Made by a program: the position numbers and the translations under genes
The notes under the pieces: model-generated
Told to the model about the DNA's origin: nothing
Seen by the model: the letters and a program-made list of their open reading frames with translations, nothing else
The model's database searches: none
Assembly (NCBI RefSeq): GCF_036555685.1
Contig: NZ_DATBKY010000172.1
Span: forward strand, 12,635 to 76,634
From: Actinophytocola sp036555685
GTDB taxonomy: Bacteria > Actinomycetota > Actinomycetes > Mycobacteriales > Pseudonocardiaceae
Reading direction: 5' to 3'
Length of the DNA stretch: 64,000 bases
In this document: positions 1 to 9,090 of the stretch, piece by piece
Position numbering within the stretch: the first letter of the stretch is position 1
How the letters are laid out: each line of letters starts with the position of its first letter

Positions 1-144
1 GCTCAGTTCGACGACGGCACGCAGGCCCACGGCTGGTTCGCCGGCTACCGCGGCGACCTCGCCTTCGCGACGCTGGTGAAGGACTCCTCGTCCTCGTCCG
101 CCGCGGTCACCGTCACGGGCGCGTTCCTCGGCGGCATCGGCTGA
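1..144 (+). CDS. Penicillin-binding protein transpeptidase, C-terminal end (partial)
   Basis: This is the last 47 codons of a gene that begins outside the window. The translated end reads AQFDDGTQAHGWFAGYRGD and finishes AAVTVTGAFLGGIG. This is the typical tail of class B penicillin-binding proteins of actinobacteria, just after the conserved KTGTA motif: the HGWFxGY block and a small-residue last helix. The full protein would be a membrane-anchored D,D-transpeptidase cross-linking peptidoglycan in the cell wall. The catalytic serine motifs lie upstream and cannot be checked. It converges on the SDR gene, whose stop is only 6 nt away. Confidence 0.8.
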   Translation, partial: AQFDDGTQAHGWFAGYRGDLAFATLVKDSSSSSAAVTVTGAFLGGIG

Positions 145-150
145 CCGGGG

Positions 151-849
151 TCACGAGATCGCCGGATCCGTCGGCTCCAGCACCATGTCCGCCAGGTGCG
201 TCCCGGGCGGCGCGGACAGCACGAAGAACATCGCCGAGGCCACGGAGTCGGGGGCTAGGTAGCGCTCCGACTCGAACGGGCCGCCCTCGAAGCGGCGCAC
301 GATGCGCTGCATGTCGGTCGCGACCCGGCCCGGATAGATGCTCGTCACCCGGACACCGTTGCCCATCTCCTCCTGTCGCAGCGCCTGCGCGAAGACCCGC
401 AGCGCGTGCTTGCTCGCCGCGTACGCCGAGCGGCCGGCCGGCGAGCCGGCGACGACCGTCGAGTTCACGAGAATGACCCGGCCGCGCGCAGCCCGTAGGG
501 CGGGCAGCAGATTGCGAGTCATTTCCACTACGCCGAAAAAGTTCACCGCGAAGACGTCCCGCCACACCTCGTCCGGAGTCGCGATGATCGTGTCCCGCTC
601 GAACACGCCGGCGCAGTGCACCAGGAGGTCGACCTCGGCCAGCTCCGGCGGAACCAGGCCGATGCCCTCCGACGTGGCCAGATCGACCTGCCAGTGGAAT
701 GCGTCGGGTAGCTCCGTCACCATCGACTTGAGCGCCACCGCGTCGCGACCGGCCAGGCACAACGCGTACCCGTCGGCCAGCAGATTCACGACAGACCGGC
801 CAATTCCCCCAGTAGCCCCTACCACCACAGCGATGGGCTTACCTGCCAC
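151..849 (-). CDS. SDR family NAD(P)-dependent oxidoreductase
   Basis: A 233-residue short-chain dehydrogenase/reductase. The N-terminal nucleotide-binding motif is VVVGATGGIGRS (TGxxxGxG type). A central CAGV replaces the usual NNAG. The catalytic YAASK motif follows an ILVNSTVVAG strand that supplies the serine. Cytosolic redox enzyme; substrate unknown. The frame is open further upstream (ATG at 933), but the GTG at 849 is preferred because AAAGGGA lies just upstream and the Rossmann fold starts immediately after it. The DUF4242 gene lies upstream on the same strand, separated by a strong hairpin, so the two are probably not co-transcribed. Confidence 0.85.
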   Translation of the reverse strand: MAGKPIAVVVGATGGIGRSVVNLLADGYALCLAGRDAVALKSMVTELPDAFHWQVDLATSEGIGLVPPELAEVDLLVHCAGVFERDTIIATPDEVWRDVFAVNFFGVVEMTRNLLPALRAARGRVILVNSTVVAGSPAGRSAYAASKHALRVFAQALRQEEMGNGVRVTSIYPGRVATDMQRIVRRFEGGPFESERYLAPDSVASAMFFVLSAPPGTHLADMVLEPTDPAIS

Positions 850-992
850 CACGATCCCTTTCTGCCGAACGGAGAGCGCTTGCGCGCAATCCCTATTCGA
901 TCCGGCCGAGACCGTCGCTACAGCCATACGCAAGCGAAATCGCTACGACTACTGAGCGTCGCGTGATGTGACCAAAATGGACAAAGCATGGC

Positions 993-1025
993 GAAAGGCC
1001 GCAATCGGCATGATTGCGGCCTTTC
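993..1025. terminator. Bidirectional-looking stem-loop terminator
   Basis: A perfect 14-bp stem, GAAAGGCCGCAATC / GATTGCGGCCTTTC, with a 5-nt loop. It lies 18 nt downstream of the DUF4242 stop codon. The stem ends in an A/T-rich triplet on either side, so it can work in both directions. It lacks a long U run, which is usual in high-GC actinomycetes. Confidence 0.75.
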
Positions 1026-1043
1026 TTCCGTGGCGGCTCCCGA

Positions 1044-1295
1044 TCAGGAACCCTCCTGCACCTGGAAGATCTCGTCGGCCACCAGCCCGTGCGCGTCCCG
1101 GTGCACGGACTCCGCGGCCTTCGCGTCGGGGGCGTCGACCAGGCAGAAGATCTTGCCCTCCGACTCGTCGACCCAGTATCTGAGGTAGTTCACCCCGCGG
1201 CCTTCCTGCGTCTGCAGGTCGGCCGCGTGCGCCTTGGCGACGTCGTCGATGCTGACCTCGCCGTCGATCGAGTGAACATCCATGAACAGTGCCAT
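1044..1295 (-). CDS. DUF4242 family (SCO4226-like) small protein
   Basis: An 83-residue protein starting MALFMDVHSIDGEVS, with a C-terminal DEIFQVQEG. The pattern (MDVH start, KAHAADLQTQEG, YWVDESEGKIFCLVDAP, ESVHRDAHG) matches the ferredoxin-like DUF4242 family. Its member SCO4226 was described as a nickel-binding protein; that is family knowledge, not shown here. An ATG at 1295 with AAGGAG about 6 nt upstream fixes the start. It ends just before the hairpin at 993-1025. Cytosolic; role unknown, possibly metal or stress related. Confidence 0.8.
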   Translation of the reverse strand: MALFMDVHSIDGEVSIDDVAKAHAADLQTQEGRGVNYLRYWVDESEGKIFCLVDAPDAKAAESVHRDAHGLVADEIFQVQEGS

Positions 1296-1367
1296 TTCCG
1301 GCTCCTTCGTTCGTTGTCGTACACACAGCGAACCTCGCGTGAGCCGGGTCGGCATCGGGCGTGTTCC

Positions 1368-3968
1368 CTAACTTGGCGGCACGACGGGCATGAGGATCCC
1401 TAGCTCGGACGCCGTTGCCACGGCACGCGACCGGGTCGGCACGCCGAGCTTGCGCAGCACGGCCGAGACGTGGTGGCCGACCGTCTTGCCGGACAGGCCG
1501 AGCCGCACCGCCAACTCGGCGTTGGACAGGCCGCGCGCCAGCAGCTGAAGGACCTCCAGCTCCCGCGCGGTGAGGCCGGCGGGGTTGTTCCGGGTGGCCG
1601 GTCGCGGCTCGCGCACGGCCACGCCGCGCAGGCGGACGTCGCGCGCGACCGCCTTGGCGGTGGCCGGCGCGCCCACGCCGTTCAGGATGCCGAGCGCGGT
1701 CCGGACGTCGGCCGGATCGTCCGAACGCGACAGTGCGAACGCGTGCCAGCGGGGGCAGCCGAGGTCGGCCCACAGGTTCGCGGCGTCCGCCGGCCGGCCG
1801 TCCATCAGCGAGGCGAACGGCTCCGGGAGTGTGCGGCCCGGGTCGGCCGGCGCGGCACCGACCTTGCGCCAGTACGCCAGCTCGGCCATGTCCCACACGT
1901 CGCTGTGGTCGCGCATGTCGGTCCACGCGGCCTCGGTCAGGGGCCCGATACTCGCCCCGTCACCCTCGGTCCACGCCTGCTCGGCCCGGGCCGCCGCGAC
2001 CAGCGCCACCCGCTGCGGCTCCCCGGTCTGCAGGGCGAGCTGCCACGCCTCGTCCAGCGCGGAGCCCACCGGTGCGCCGCGGCGCACCGCCAGCACCCCG
2101 GCGACCGTGAGCGCCGGGATGCGGGTGATCGGCGGCAGCCGTGGATACGGCAGGATCTGCCCGACCAGCTGCTCGGCCTCCTCGTGGCGACCGCGCTCGG
2201 CCATCAGCCAGGCCAGCCACGACTGCATGTACAGCCACCACGAGTCGAGATCGCGGTCCACGCCGTAGGCGATGCCGGTGCGCAGCACCTTCTCGGCCTC
2301 GTCCATGCGCCGCATCAACCCGAGCTCCCAGCCGAGGTTTGTGTACGCCCGGGCGACGTGCTCCTGCGCGTCCACCGCCAGCGCGATGTCGAGCGACCGC
2401 CGCAGGCGCGCGATGCCGTCCTCCACCGCGCCGCTGATCATGAGGGTCGTGCCCACGTTGTTGAGCGCGTGGGCCAGCACCTCCTGCTCGCCGAGGCGCT
2501 CGGACAGCTCGATCGCGCGCTCACCCCAGGCGAGCGCCGCGTCGCAGTCGTGGTCGAGCATCCGCAGCTGCGACATGTTGCTGTAGGCCATGGCGAGTTC
2601 CGGCCCCGGCTCGTACGCCTCGAGCGTGGTCACCGCCTCGGTGCCGTACCGGTGCGCGTCGGCGTTGCGCGCGAGGAACCAGGACAGCCGGGACAGCGAC
2701 CGCAGCGCCGTGCCCACCGCGGGCTCGTTTCCCGCGGCGCGGTGCAGCCCGAGGGCCTCCTCGCGCGTGGCGAACGCCTCGTCGAGCTGGTCGGTCAGGT
2801 AGCACTCGTAGGACAGGCGGCCGAGCAGGTCGGCGCGCTCCGCGTCGGACAGCACGTGGCCGTGGCGCAGGGCCGTCCGGTAGTGCGTGGCGGCGGCCCG
2901 GTGGCAGCCTAGCGACGCGGCCTGCTCGGCGGCGCGCGGCGCGTGCCGGACGACGGCCTTCGCGAGCCCGCCCCGGTCGGCGTGGTGGGCGAGGCGCCGG
3001 TCGTCGGTGGTGGCGAGCAGCCGGCCGTACACCGCTCGGTGCAGCCGGACCCGGGTGCCGGACAGCAGTCCCTCGTAGACCGCCTGGCGGGCCAGCTCGT
3101 GCCGGAATCCGACCTGGTCGCCCAGGTCGACGAGCAGGCCGCGGCGCACGCACTCGTCGAGCGCCTCCGCCGGCCGGCCGGAGACGCCGAGCACGAGGTC
3201 GGCTTCGGCCTTCGGGCCGACGACCGACGCGGCGGCCAGCACCTCGCGCGCCGCCGGGGTGAGCCGCGCGGCCCGGGCGTGCACCGCGTCCACGACGCTC
3301 GGCGGCAGCCGGGTGGTCCCGGCGGCGAGCACCTCGGTGACGAAGAACGGGTTGCCGCAGGTGCGCTCGTACAGCTCGACCGGGTCGAAGTCGCCGCCGG
3401 CACGCCGGGCGAGCTCGGCCACCGCCCCCTGGGTCAGGAGAGGCACCAGCATCCGCGCGACGACGGCGGCCGTGGCCAGGTCCCCGAGCACGGCGGTGAG
3501 CGGGTGTCCGGGCCCGACCTCGTCGTCCCGGTAGGTGACGACGACCAGGAGCGGCAGGTCGTCCATCCGCCGTCCGAGGTAGCGGACGAGGTCGAGGGTG
3601 GTGTCGTCGGCCCAGTGCGCGTCCTCGACGACGAACAGCGTCGGCCGCTCGCCCAGCGCGCCCCGCACGGCCGCGAAGAGCGGTCCCCGGCTGGGCCGGT
3701 CGCTGTCCAGCTGTTGTTCGACGGCCGCCCCGAGCATCCCGGCGATGTCGGCGAGGGGGCCGAGCGGCCGCGGGGTGGTGCCACCGTCGCAGGCGCCGCG
3801 CAGGACACGCACCCGCTGCCCGGCCAGCTCGGTGAACGCGGCGAGGAGCGTCGTCTTGCCGGCGCCGGCCTCCCCGCCGAGGAACACCAGCCGCCCACGC
3901 CCACCGAGGACCTCGGTCAGGTAGGCGTCCAGCCCCGCGAGCAGCGCGTCCCGCTCCAGCAACGACAC
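1368..3968 (-). CDS. LAL-type LuxR transcriptional regulator with AAA ATPase domain
   Basis: A large regulator of about 866 residues. The N-terminal AAA/NB-ARC-like ATPase has Walker A GGEAGAGKTT and Walker B LFVVEDAHWAD. The long middle is TPR-like (repeated helical segments such as ALNNVGTTLMISG). The C-terminal LuxR helix-turn-helix begins LTARELEVLQLLARGLSNAE. Length and order are those of the LAL (MalT-like) family, which bind ATP and an effector before activating promoters. Start is uncertain: GTG at 3968 matches the family N-terminus (SLLERDALLAGL), but an ATG at 4022 is also open. It is divergent from the lipoprotein gene. The LAL family often controls secondary metabolism, but no link to the NRPS operon 10 kb away can be seen. 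Confidence 0.9.
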   Translation of the reverse strand: MSLLERDALLAGLDAYLTEVLGGRGRLVFLGGEAGAGKTTLLAAFTELAGQRVRVLRGACDGGTTPRPLGPLADIAGMLGAAVEQQLDSDRPSRGPLFAAVRGALGERPTLFVVEDAHWADDTTLDLVRYLGRRMDDLPLLVVVTYRDDEVGPGHPLTAVLGDLATAAVVARMLVPLLTQGAVAELARRAGGDFDPVELYERTCGNPFFVTEVLAAGTTRLPPSVVDAVHARAARLTPAAREVLAAASVVGPKAEADLVLGVSGRPAEALDECVRRGLLVDLGDQVGFRHELARQAVYEGLLSGTRVRLHRAVYGRLLATTDDRRLAHHADRGGLAKAVVRHAPRAAEQAASLGCHRAAATHYRTALRHGHVLSDAERADLLGRLSYECYLTDQLDEAFATREEALGLHRAAGNEPAVGTALRSLSRLSWFLARNADAHRYGTEAVTTLEAYEPGPELAMAYSNMSQLRMLDHDCDAALAWGERAIELSERLGEQEVLAHALNNVGTTLMISGAVEDGIARLRRSLDIALAVDAQEHVARAYTNLGWELGLMRRMDEAEKVLRTGIAYGVDRDLDSWWLYMQSWLAWLMAERGRHEEAEQLVGQILPYPRLPPITRIPALTVAGVLAVRRGAPVGSALDEAWQLALQTGEPQRVALVAAARAEQAWTEGDGASIGPLTEAAWTDMRDHSDVWDMAELAYWRKVGAAPADPGRTLPEPFASLMDGRPADAANLWADLGCPRWHAFALSRSDDPADVRTALGILNGVGAPATAKAVARDVRLRGVAVREPRPATRNNPAGLTARELEVLQLLARGLSNAELAVRLGLSGKTVGHHVSAVLRKLGVPTRSRAVATASELGILMPVVPPS

Positions 3969-4130
3969 GCCGCAGCCTAACCCGGCGGAAACGCTCGGGC
4001 GAACACCGTCGCGGCGGCACAATATGCGCCGAATCTTTGCTGCGGCAGGGATTTGCTCACCCGACGTCTTCCTCGGTACGCGGCGAGTGACTATGGTCGG
4101 GCTTGATCGCCTATGTCGCGTGGAGGTCGG

Positions 4131-5708
4131 GTGCCGGGCAGGCCGGGGAGACGATCGGCGCGGCTTGCTGCCGTTTTCCTTTCCCTCACGTCACTTGCCG
4201 GGTGTTCGGTCAACGCGGTCGAGGTTCCGCGCGCGACTGCCAAGTCGTCGACGAGTGCCCCGGTGCCCGTGCACCGTGCGGACGTGGCGGCACCCGACGA
4301 GGCGACCACCGTGCTCGACGCGGCGCCCGGAGTCGACTCCGCGATCGCGGTGTCGCGTGCGCTGTTCCGCAGCGCACCCGTCGTGTTGGTGGCCACGGAG
4401 GCGGACCGGGCCGGCATCGCCGAGGCGGCCACGCTGGGCACGGAGATCGGCGCCCCCGTCCTGCTCTACCCGCACCGCGAAGGTCCACAAAGGACAGCAT
4501 GGCAACGGGAGCTCGGGCGCCTGGCACCCGGCACGGTGCTCGCCGTCGGCGCGGCAGCGGCAGCGTCGGTGCGGGAGTCGGTGCGGGAGTCGGTGCGAGC
4601 GTCGGAGGCCGGCGTGTCCGTGCGGACGGTCGGCCCGGACGACCGGGCCGCGGCAGCCGACATCCCGGCGGTGAAGCCGCGGCCGGTGGAGCTCACGCTC
4701 CTCGTGGCGCGGTCCCGCGACGACGCCGCGGCCGTGGCGACGGCCCGGGCCGCGGGCGCCGAGGTCGTCACGGTCTCGGGCGCTGACCCCCGCGCCGACG
4801 CCAAGGCGATCGCCGCCTTGCGCGCTGCCCCGACGCGGACGGTCCTGGCCCTCGGCAGTGAGTTCGGGCCGCCCGCGCGCCTGGAGAACCGGCTAGCCAC
4901 AGCCGCCCACGGCGCGCAGTTGCCCGGCGGCGGGCAGGTCGTGCTCGCCGGCCGGCGGATCGTCTGCCTCTACGGCCATCCCGGCACGCGGTCGCTCGGC
5001 GTGCTCGGTGAGCAGGGCATCGACGCGAGCATCGCGCGGGCCAAGCGGATGGCCGGGGCGTACCGGCCGTTCAGCGACGTCCCCGTCGTGCCGGCGTTCG
5101 AGATCATCGCGACCGTCGCGCAGGGTGCTCCGGGGCCCGACGGCGACTTCTCGGGCGAGTCGAGCGTCGGCGAGCTGCGGCCCTGGGTCGACAAGGCACG
5201 CAAGGCCGGCCTGTACGTGGTGCTCGACCTGCAGCCCGGCCGCTCGGACCTGCTCAGGCAGGCGCGCCGGTACGAGCCGCTGCTGCGGTTGCCCCACGTG
5301 GGACTGGCGGTCGACCCGGAGTGGAAGCTCGGTCCGCGCCAGCGCCCGCTCGGCCAGATCGGCGGTATCGAGGCGGCCGAGCTCAACCGGACGTCCGCGT
5401 GGCTGGCCGGCCTCACCGCACGGCACACGCTGCCGCAGAAGCTCTTCGTCATCCACCAGTTCCGGCTCTCGATGATCCGCCACGAGGCCGCCCTGAACAC
5501 CTCGCACGACGAGTTGTCGCTGCTGATCCACATGGACGGTCAGGGCTCGACCGGGCAGAAGAACTCCACCTGGCGGTCGGTCGTGGCCGCGCGCCCGCGC
5601 AACCTCCCCCTCGGCTGGAAGAACTTCTACGACGAGGACCACCCCATGCTCACGCCGCGCCAGACGATGGCGAAGCGGCCCACCCCGGTGATGATCTCCT
5701 ACCAGTGA
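4131..5708 (+). CDS. Secreted lipoprotein with CWB2-like N-terminal region
   Basis: About 525 residues. The signal peptide has a twin-Arg/basic start, a hydrophobic stretch (LAAVFLSLTSLAGC) and a lipobox LAGC, so it should be lipid-anchored outside the membrane. Residues about 60-260 carry two repeats of a Rossmann-like pattern (PVVLVATEADRAGIAEAATL; RTVLALGSEFG) resembling cell-wall-binding repeat 2 domains. The C-terminal half (YVVLDLQPGRSDLL, HVGLAVDPEW) looks like a TIM-barrel fold of unknown activity. GTG at 4131 is chosen because GGAGG sits 5 nt upstream; an ATG at 4113 is in frame but has no ribosome site. Function unknown. A short tandem repeat is embedded at 4565-4605. Confidence 0.75.
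   Translation: MPGRPGRRSARLAAVFLSLTSLAGCSVNAVEVPRATAKSSTSAPVPVHRADVAAPDEATTVLDAAPGVDSAIAVSRALFRSAPVVLVATEADRAGIAEAATLGTEIGAPVLLYPHREGPQRTAWQRELGRLAPGTVLAVGAAAAASVRESVRESVRASEAGVSVRTVGPDDRAAAADIPAVKPRPVELTLLVARSRDDAAAVATARAAGAEVVTVSGADPRADAKAIAALRAAPTRTVLALGSEFGPPARLENRLATAAHGAQLPGGGQVVLAGRRIVCLYGHPGTRSLGVLGEQGIDASIARAKRMAGAYRPFSDVPVVPAFEIIATVAQGAPGPDGDFSGESSVGELRPWVDKARKAGLYVVLDLQPGRSDLLRQARRYEPLLRLPHVGLAVDPEWKLGPRQRPLGQIGGIEAAELNRTSAWLAGLTARHTLPQKLFVIHQFRLSMIRHEAALNTSHDELSLLIHMDGQGSTGQKNSTWRSVVAARPRNLPLGWKNFYDEDHPMLTPRQTMAKRPTPVMISYQ
4565..4605 (+). repeat. 12-bp tandem repeat inside the lipoprotein gene
   Basis: Two full copies and one partial copy of GTCGGTGCGGGA, encoding VRES-type repeats in the linker of the lipoprotein's first half. 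The unit is a multiple of three, so copy changes keep the frame. Probably slippage-prone. Confidence 0.7.
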
Positions 5709-5747
5709 GCGGCGTCCGCTCCTGCCCGGCTGGCCGGGGACGGGGCG

Positions 5748-5764
5748 GTTGCCGGATCGGCAAC
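5748..5764. promoter_or_regulatory. Perfect 7-bp palindrome upstream of a methyltransferase gene
   Basis: GTTGCCG-GAT-CGGCAAC lies 40 nt after the lipoprotein stop and 42 nt before the methyltransferase start. It could be an operator or a short terminator stem. No U tract follows, which slightly favours an operator. Confidence 0.4.
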
Positions 5765-5805
5765 GAACGTTGCGCGAGGCCGCCCGGCGGGCGCATCGTC
5801 CGGAT

Positions 5806-6426
5806 GTGGACGAACACTACTGGGACGACAAGTACCACACGCGGGACCGGCTGTGGAGCGGTGAACCGAACGGCGTGCTGGTCGTGGAGGCCGCCGACCT
5901 GACGCCCGGCCAGGCGCTCGACCTCGGCTGCGGCGAGGGCGCGGACGCCCGCTGGCTCGCCGCGCGGGGGTGGCTCGTGACCGCGGTCGACATCTCGCGG
6001 GTCGCGCTCGAGCGGGCCGCCGCCGTGGCCGGCGGCGAAGGCGTGTCGTGGACGCATGGCGACCTCACCGTGTTCCCGCCGCCGGCCGGGGCCTTCGACC
6101 TCGTGTCGGCGATCTACTTCCCGCTCCCCCGCGCCGCGACCCGCGCGCTCGACTCCCTGCTCGCGGCGGTCGCGCCGGGCGGGACGCTGCTCGTCGCCAC
6201 CCACAACCTCGACACGTCCCACCGCGAGCACATGGACCCGGCCTTCGACCCGGACGACTACTACTGGCCGCACCAGATCGCCGCGGCGCTCGACGGCACG
6301 TGGAAGGTCGAGGTCGACGAGATCCGGCCGCGTGTCTCGGCCACGCCGCCCGCCGGCGGACACATCGAGGACATCGTTCTCAAGGCACGCAAGGGGGCCT
6401 GGGCCGCGACACGCGCCGGCCACTGA
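5806..6426 (+). CDS. Class I SAM-dependent methyltransferase
   Basis: About 206 residues with motif I ALDLGCGEGADARWLA, followed by a VTAVDIS acidic loop and a late strand WKVEVDEIRP. This is the methyltransferase-12/25 type fold. The N-terminus DEHYWDDKYHTRDRLWSG is typical of small actinobacterial methyltransferases related to thiopurine/tellurite-resistance-like proteins. Cytosolic; substrate unknown. GTG at 5806 is preferred because the conserved N-terminus starts right there; the frame is open upstream to about 5749. Confidence 0.8.
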   Translation: MDEHYWDDKYHTRDRLWSGEPNGVLVVEAADLTPGQALDLGCGEGADARWLAARGWLVTAVDISRVALERAAAVAGGEGVSWTHGDLTVFPPPAGAFDLVSAIYFPLPRAATRALDSLLAAVAPGGTLLVATHNLDTSHREHMDPAFDPDDYYWPHQIAAALDGTWKVEVDEIRPRVSATPPAGGHIEDIVLKARKGAWAATRAGH

Positions 6427-6450
6427 CGACCGAGGGTTAGCCTGGCGGCC

Positions 6451-7275
6451 ATGGACCCGGTGGAGGAGGCGCACTACTGGCGGCATCCCGCGGTGTCGGG
6501 CGTCGACCTGATGCGCGCCCGCTACGTCCGGCACGGGTTCTCGCGGCACACGCACGACACGTTCGCGCTCGGCACGATCCGGGCCGGCGCCGAACGCCTG
6601 CTCATCGGCACCGAGCGGCACCGCATCGCCGCCGGCGGGGTCGTGCTGCTCAACCCGGACGTCGTCCACGACGGGCACCCCGACGCCGGCGACGGCTGCG
6701 CGTACCGGGTCTTCTACCCGGCCGTCGACGTGGTCACCGACGCCACCGGCAGCCGCAGCCCGTGGTTCGCCCAGGCCGTCGTCGACGACCCGGCCGCCGC
6801 CGCGGTCATCCGGCAGGCGCACGTCGCGGCCGAGTCGGGCGACCGCCTCGCCTCCGGCACGCTGCTGATGACCACGCTCGCGACGCTGTGGCGCGGCTAC
6901 GGTGGCGGCCGCCGGCGGCCCACGACACCGGCCGGCCGCCACGCGGTCGAGCTGGTACGCGACCTGCTGCACGAGCGGATCGTCGACCCGCCGAGCCTCG
7001 CCGAGCTCGCGGCCGAGGTCGGCACCGGCCAGTTCGCGGTGCTGCGGGCCTTCCGCGCCCGCTTCGGGATGCCGCCGCACGCGTACCTCAACCAGCTGCG
7101 CGTGCGCCGTGCCTGCGCGCTGCTCGACGCGGGCACGCCGGCCGCGCAGGTCGCCGTCGCGGTCGGGTTCGCCGACCAGTCGCACCTGTCGCGGCACTTC
7201 CGGCGCGTCGTCGGCGTCGCGCCCGGGCGGTACCAGCGCAAGAACGTACAAGAGCGGGGCGCGCGGCCGACCTAG
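6451..7275 (+). CDS. AraC family transcriptional regulator
   Basis: 274 residues. The N-terminal cupin-like sensor (RHGFSRHTHDTFALGTI, then AGGVVLLNPDVVHDG) is of the AraC_binding type. The C-terminal double helix-turn-helix (PPSLAELAAEVGTGQFAVLR, then QVAVAVGFADQSHLSRHFRR) ends in the conserved GVAPGRYQ. It starts 24 nt after the methyltransferase. The PLP decarboxylase begins 10 nt after its stop, so it probably controls or is co-transcribed with that gene. Effector unknown, perhaps the decarboxylase substrate or product. Confidence 0.9.
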   Translation: MDPVEEAHYWRHPAVSGVDLMRARYVRHGFSRHTHDTFALGTIRAGAERLLIGTERHRIAAGGVVLLNPDVVHDGHPDAGDGCAYRVFYPAVDVVTDATGSRSPWFAQAVVDDPAAAAVIRQAHVAAESGDRLASGTLLMTTLATLWRGYGGGRRRPTTPAGRHAVELVRDLLHERIVDPPSLAELAAEVGTGQFAVLRAFRARFGMPPHAYLNQLRVRRACALLDAGTPAAQVAVAVGFADQSHLSRHFRRVVGVAPGRYQRKNVQERGARPT

Positions 7276-7285
7276 CGTCACCGGC

Positions 7286-8653
7286 ATGGAACCCGACAAG
7301 CGCACCCGGCAGGAGTGGACCGCCGCGACCACCGCGTGGGTCGAGGACTTCATGTCGGGGCTGGAGGACGCGCCCGCGAGCAACCTCGACTCCGGCGTCC
7401 CGGCCGAGCTCCTCGCCCCGCCGCCGGACCGCCCCGGCGACCTCGCCGACCTGCTCGGCCGGTTCGGCGACGCGGCCGGCCGGGCCATCGAGACCGCGGG
7501 CCCGCGCTTTTTCGGCTACTTCGCGCCCGGCGGGCTCTACAGCTCGGTCCTGGCCGAGATGCTCGCGTACACGGTCAACCGCTACACCGGGCTGGCCGGT
7601 CCGGCGCCCGCGCTGGTCGCGCTGGAGCACAGCGTGGTGCGGTGGCTGTGCGACCTGTTCGACCTGCCCGAAGGCGCGGGCGGGCTGTTCACCTCCGGCG
7701 CGTCGATCGCCACGCTCGCCGCGCTGCACGCCGCCCGCGAGGACCGGCTCGGCGGCCCGGACCCGCGGGGCACGGTCTACGTCACCGGGCACACGCACTA
7801 CTGCGTCGCCAAGTCGGCGAGGATCGCCGGTCTCACCGCCGACCAGGTGCGTACGGTGCCCGTCGGCCCGGACGAGCGCATGGACGTCGGCGCGGCCGCG
7901 GCGCTGATCGCCCGCGACCGGGCCGCCGGCCGGCGGCCCTTCCTGCTGGTCGGCACCGCCGGGACGACGAGCACCGGGGTGGTGGACCGCCTTGACGAGG
8001 TCGGCGCGCTGGCCCGCCGCGAGGGCCTGTGGTTCCACGTCGACGGCGCGTACGGCGGCGCCTTCCAGCTCACCGAGCGCGGCCGCGAGGTGCTCACCGG
8101 GATCTCCGCGGCGGACTCGCTCACCCTCGACCCGCACAAGAGCATGTTCGTGCCCTACGGCACGGGCGTGCTGCTGGTCCGCGACCAGCGCCGGCTGCGG
8201 GCCGCGCACAGCGCCACCGGCGACTTCCTGCAGGACCTCGACCGCGGCAGCGGCCCGGACTACGCCGACCTCGGCCCCGAGCTCACCCGCAGCTACCGCG
8301 GGCTGCGCCTGTGGCTGCCGCTGCACCTGCACGGCGTGGCCGCGTTCCGCGAGGCGCTCGACGAGAAGCTGGATCTCGCCGCGCACGTCCACCGCACGCT
8401 CTCCGCCGACCCCAACCTCGTGGTCCCCTACCCCGCGGGCCTCACCGTCACCGTGTTCCGCTCCCCTGCTGGCGACGCGGCGACCGAGGCCCTGCTGGAC
8501 CGGATCAACGGGACCCGCCGCGTGTACCTGTCGAGCACCCGCGTGTCCGGCCACCACACGATCCGCCTGTGCGTGCTGAGCGTCCGCAGCCACCGGTCCC
8601 ATGTGGACGAGGCGCTGGCCGTGATCCGCCAGGCGGCCGCGCAGGCCGCTTAG
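7286..8653 (+). CDS. PLP-dependent group II decarboxylase
   Basis: 455 residues of the aromatic-amino-acid/glutamate/2,4-diaminobutyrate decarboxylase family. The PLP-binding lysine is in SLTLDPHKSMFVPYGTG. The aspartate that binds the pyridine nitrogen is in WFHVDGAYGGAF. The early substrate/cofactor region is FFGYFAPGG and FTSGASIATLAAL. Cytosolic; it would decarboxylate an amino acid to an amine, but the substrate cannot be told from sequence. ATG at 7286 is 10 nt after the AraC stop. It could feed an amine to the NRPS pathway, but the distance and intervening genes make that weak. Confidence 0.88.
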   Translation: MEPDKRTRQEWTAATTAWVEDFMSGLEDAPASNLDSGVPAELLAPPPDRPGDLADLLGRFGDAAGRAIETAGPRFFGYFAPGGLYSSVLAEMLAYTVNRYTGLAGPAPALVALEHSVVRWLCDLFDLPEGAGGLFTSGASIATLAALHAAREDRLGGPDPRGTVYVTGHTHYCVAKSARIAGLTADQVRTVPVGPDERMDVGAAAALIARDRAAGRRPFLLVGTAGTTSTGVVDRLDEVGALARREGLWFHVDGAYGGAFQLTERGREVLTGISAADSLTLDPHKSMFVPYGTGVLLVRDQRRLRAAHSATGDFLQDLDRGSGPDYADLGPELTRSYRGLRLWLPLHLHGVAAFREALDEKLDLAAHVHRTLSADPNLVVPYPAGLTVTVFRSPAGDAATEALLDRINGTRRVYLSSTRVSGHHTIRLCVLSVRSHRSHVDEALAVIRQAAAQAA

Positions 8654-8732
8654 CCACCGCTTAGCTCCGATGTAGCCGCCCCTCCTAGCGTCCGGCCCGG
8701 ATGACCGTTGCACGTCGATGAGGGGAGAACGC

Positions 8733-9089
8733 GTGGCGGGCAAGGGGAAGAGCGAGGTCGATCCGGCCGAGCTGGACCGGGCCGCGAGGAAGATGCGGGA
8801 GATGGCGGTGCGCGACTTCCACGCCGCCGACGACTTCCAGCGGGGGCTGACCGAGCGCGCGGGGGCCGACTACGTGTTCGGCCGCTCGCCGGCGGCGCAG
8901 GAGATCGCCGCGAAGTGGGACCGGGCCGTCGCGCGGCGCGCACAGGGCGCGGAGGACCTCGGCACACGCACGCAGGACATGGCCGAGGACCTCGAGCGCA
9001 CGGCCGACGAGTACCGCAGGAACGACGACGAGCAGGCCGACACGCTCGGGGGCTTCGAGCGCCGGCTCTCCACATCGAGCGGGGGCTGA
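8733..9089 (+). CDS. Small acidic helical protein, partner of a WXG100-like protein
   Basis: 118 residues, highly charged and predicted all helix (DRAARKMREMAVRDFHAADD; AEDLERTADEYRRNDDEQAD). GTG at 8733 has AGGGGAG 5 nt upstream; the ATG at 8718 overlaps that ribosome site and is rejected. It is followed after one base by a WXG100-like gene. Such pairs often form ESX/type VII secretion substrates or regulatory heterodimers. No clear WXG motif is seen in this partner. No secretion machinery genes lie nearby, so export is inference. Confidence 0.6.
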   Translation: MAGKGKSEVDPAELDRAARKMREMAVRDFHAADDFQRGLTERAGADYVFGRSPAAQEIAAKWDRAVARRAQGAEDLGTRTQDMAEDLERTADEYRRNDDEQADTLGGFERRLSTSSGG

Positions 9090-9090
9090 G

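Noticed and set aside
7286..8653. PLP decarboxylase as part of the NRPS cluster
   Set aside because: It is 6 kb away with unrelated genes, opposite strands and its own AraC regulator; only a speculative link remains.
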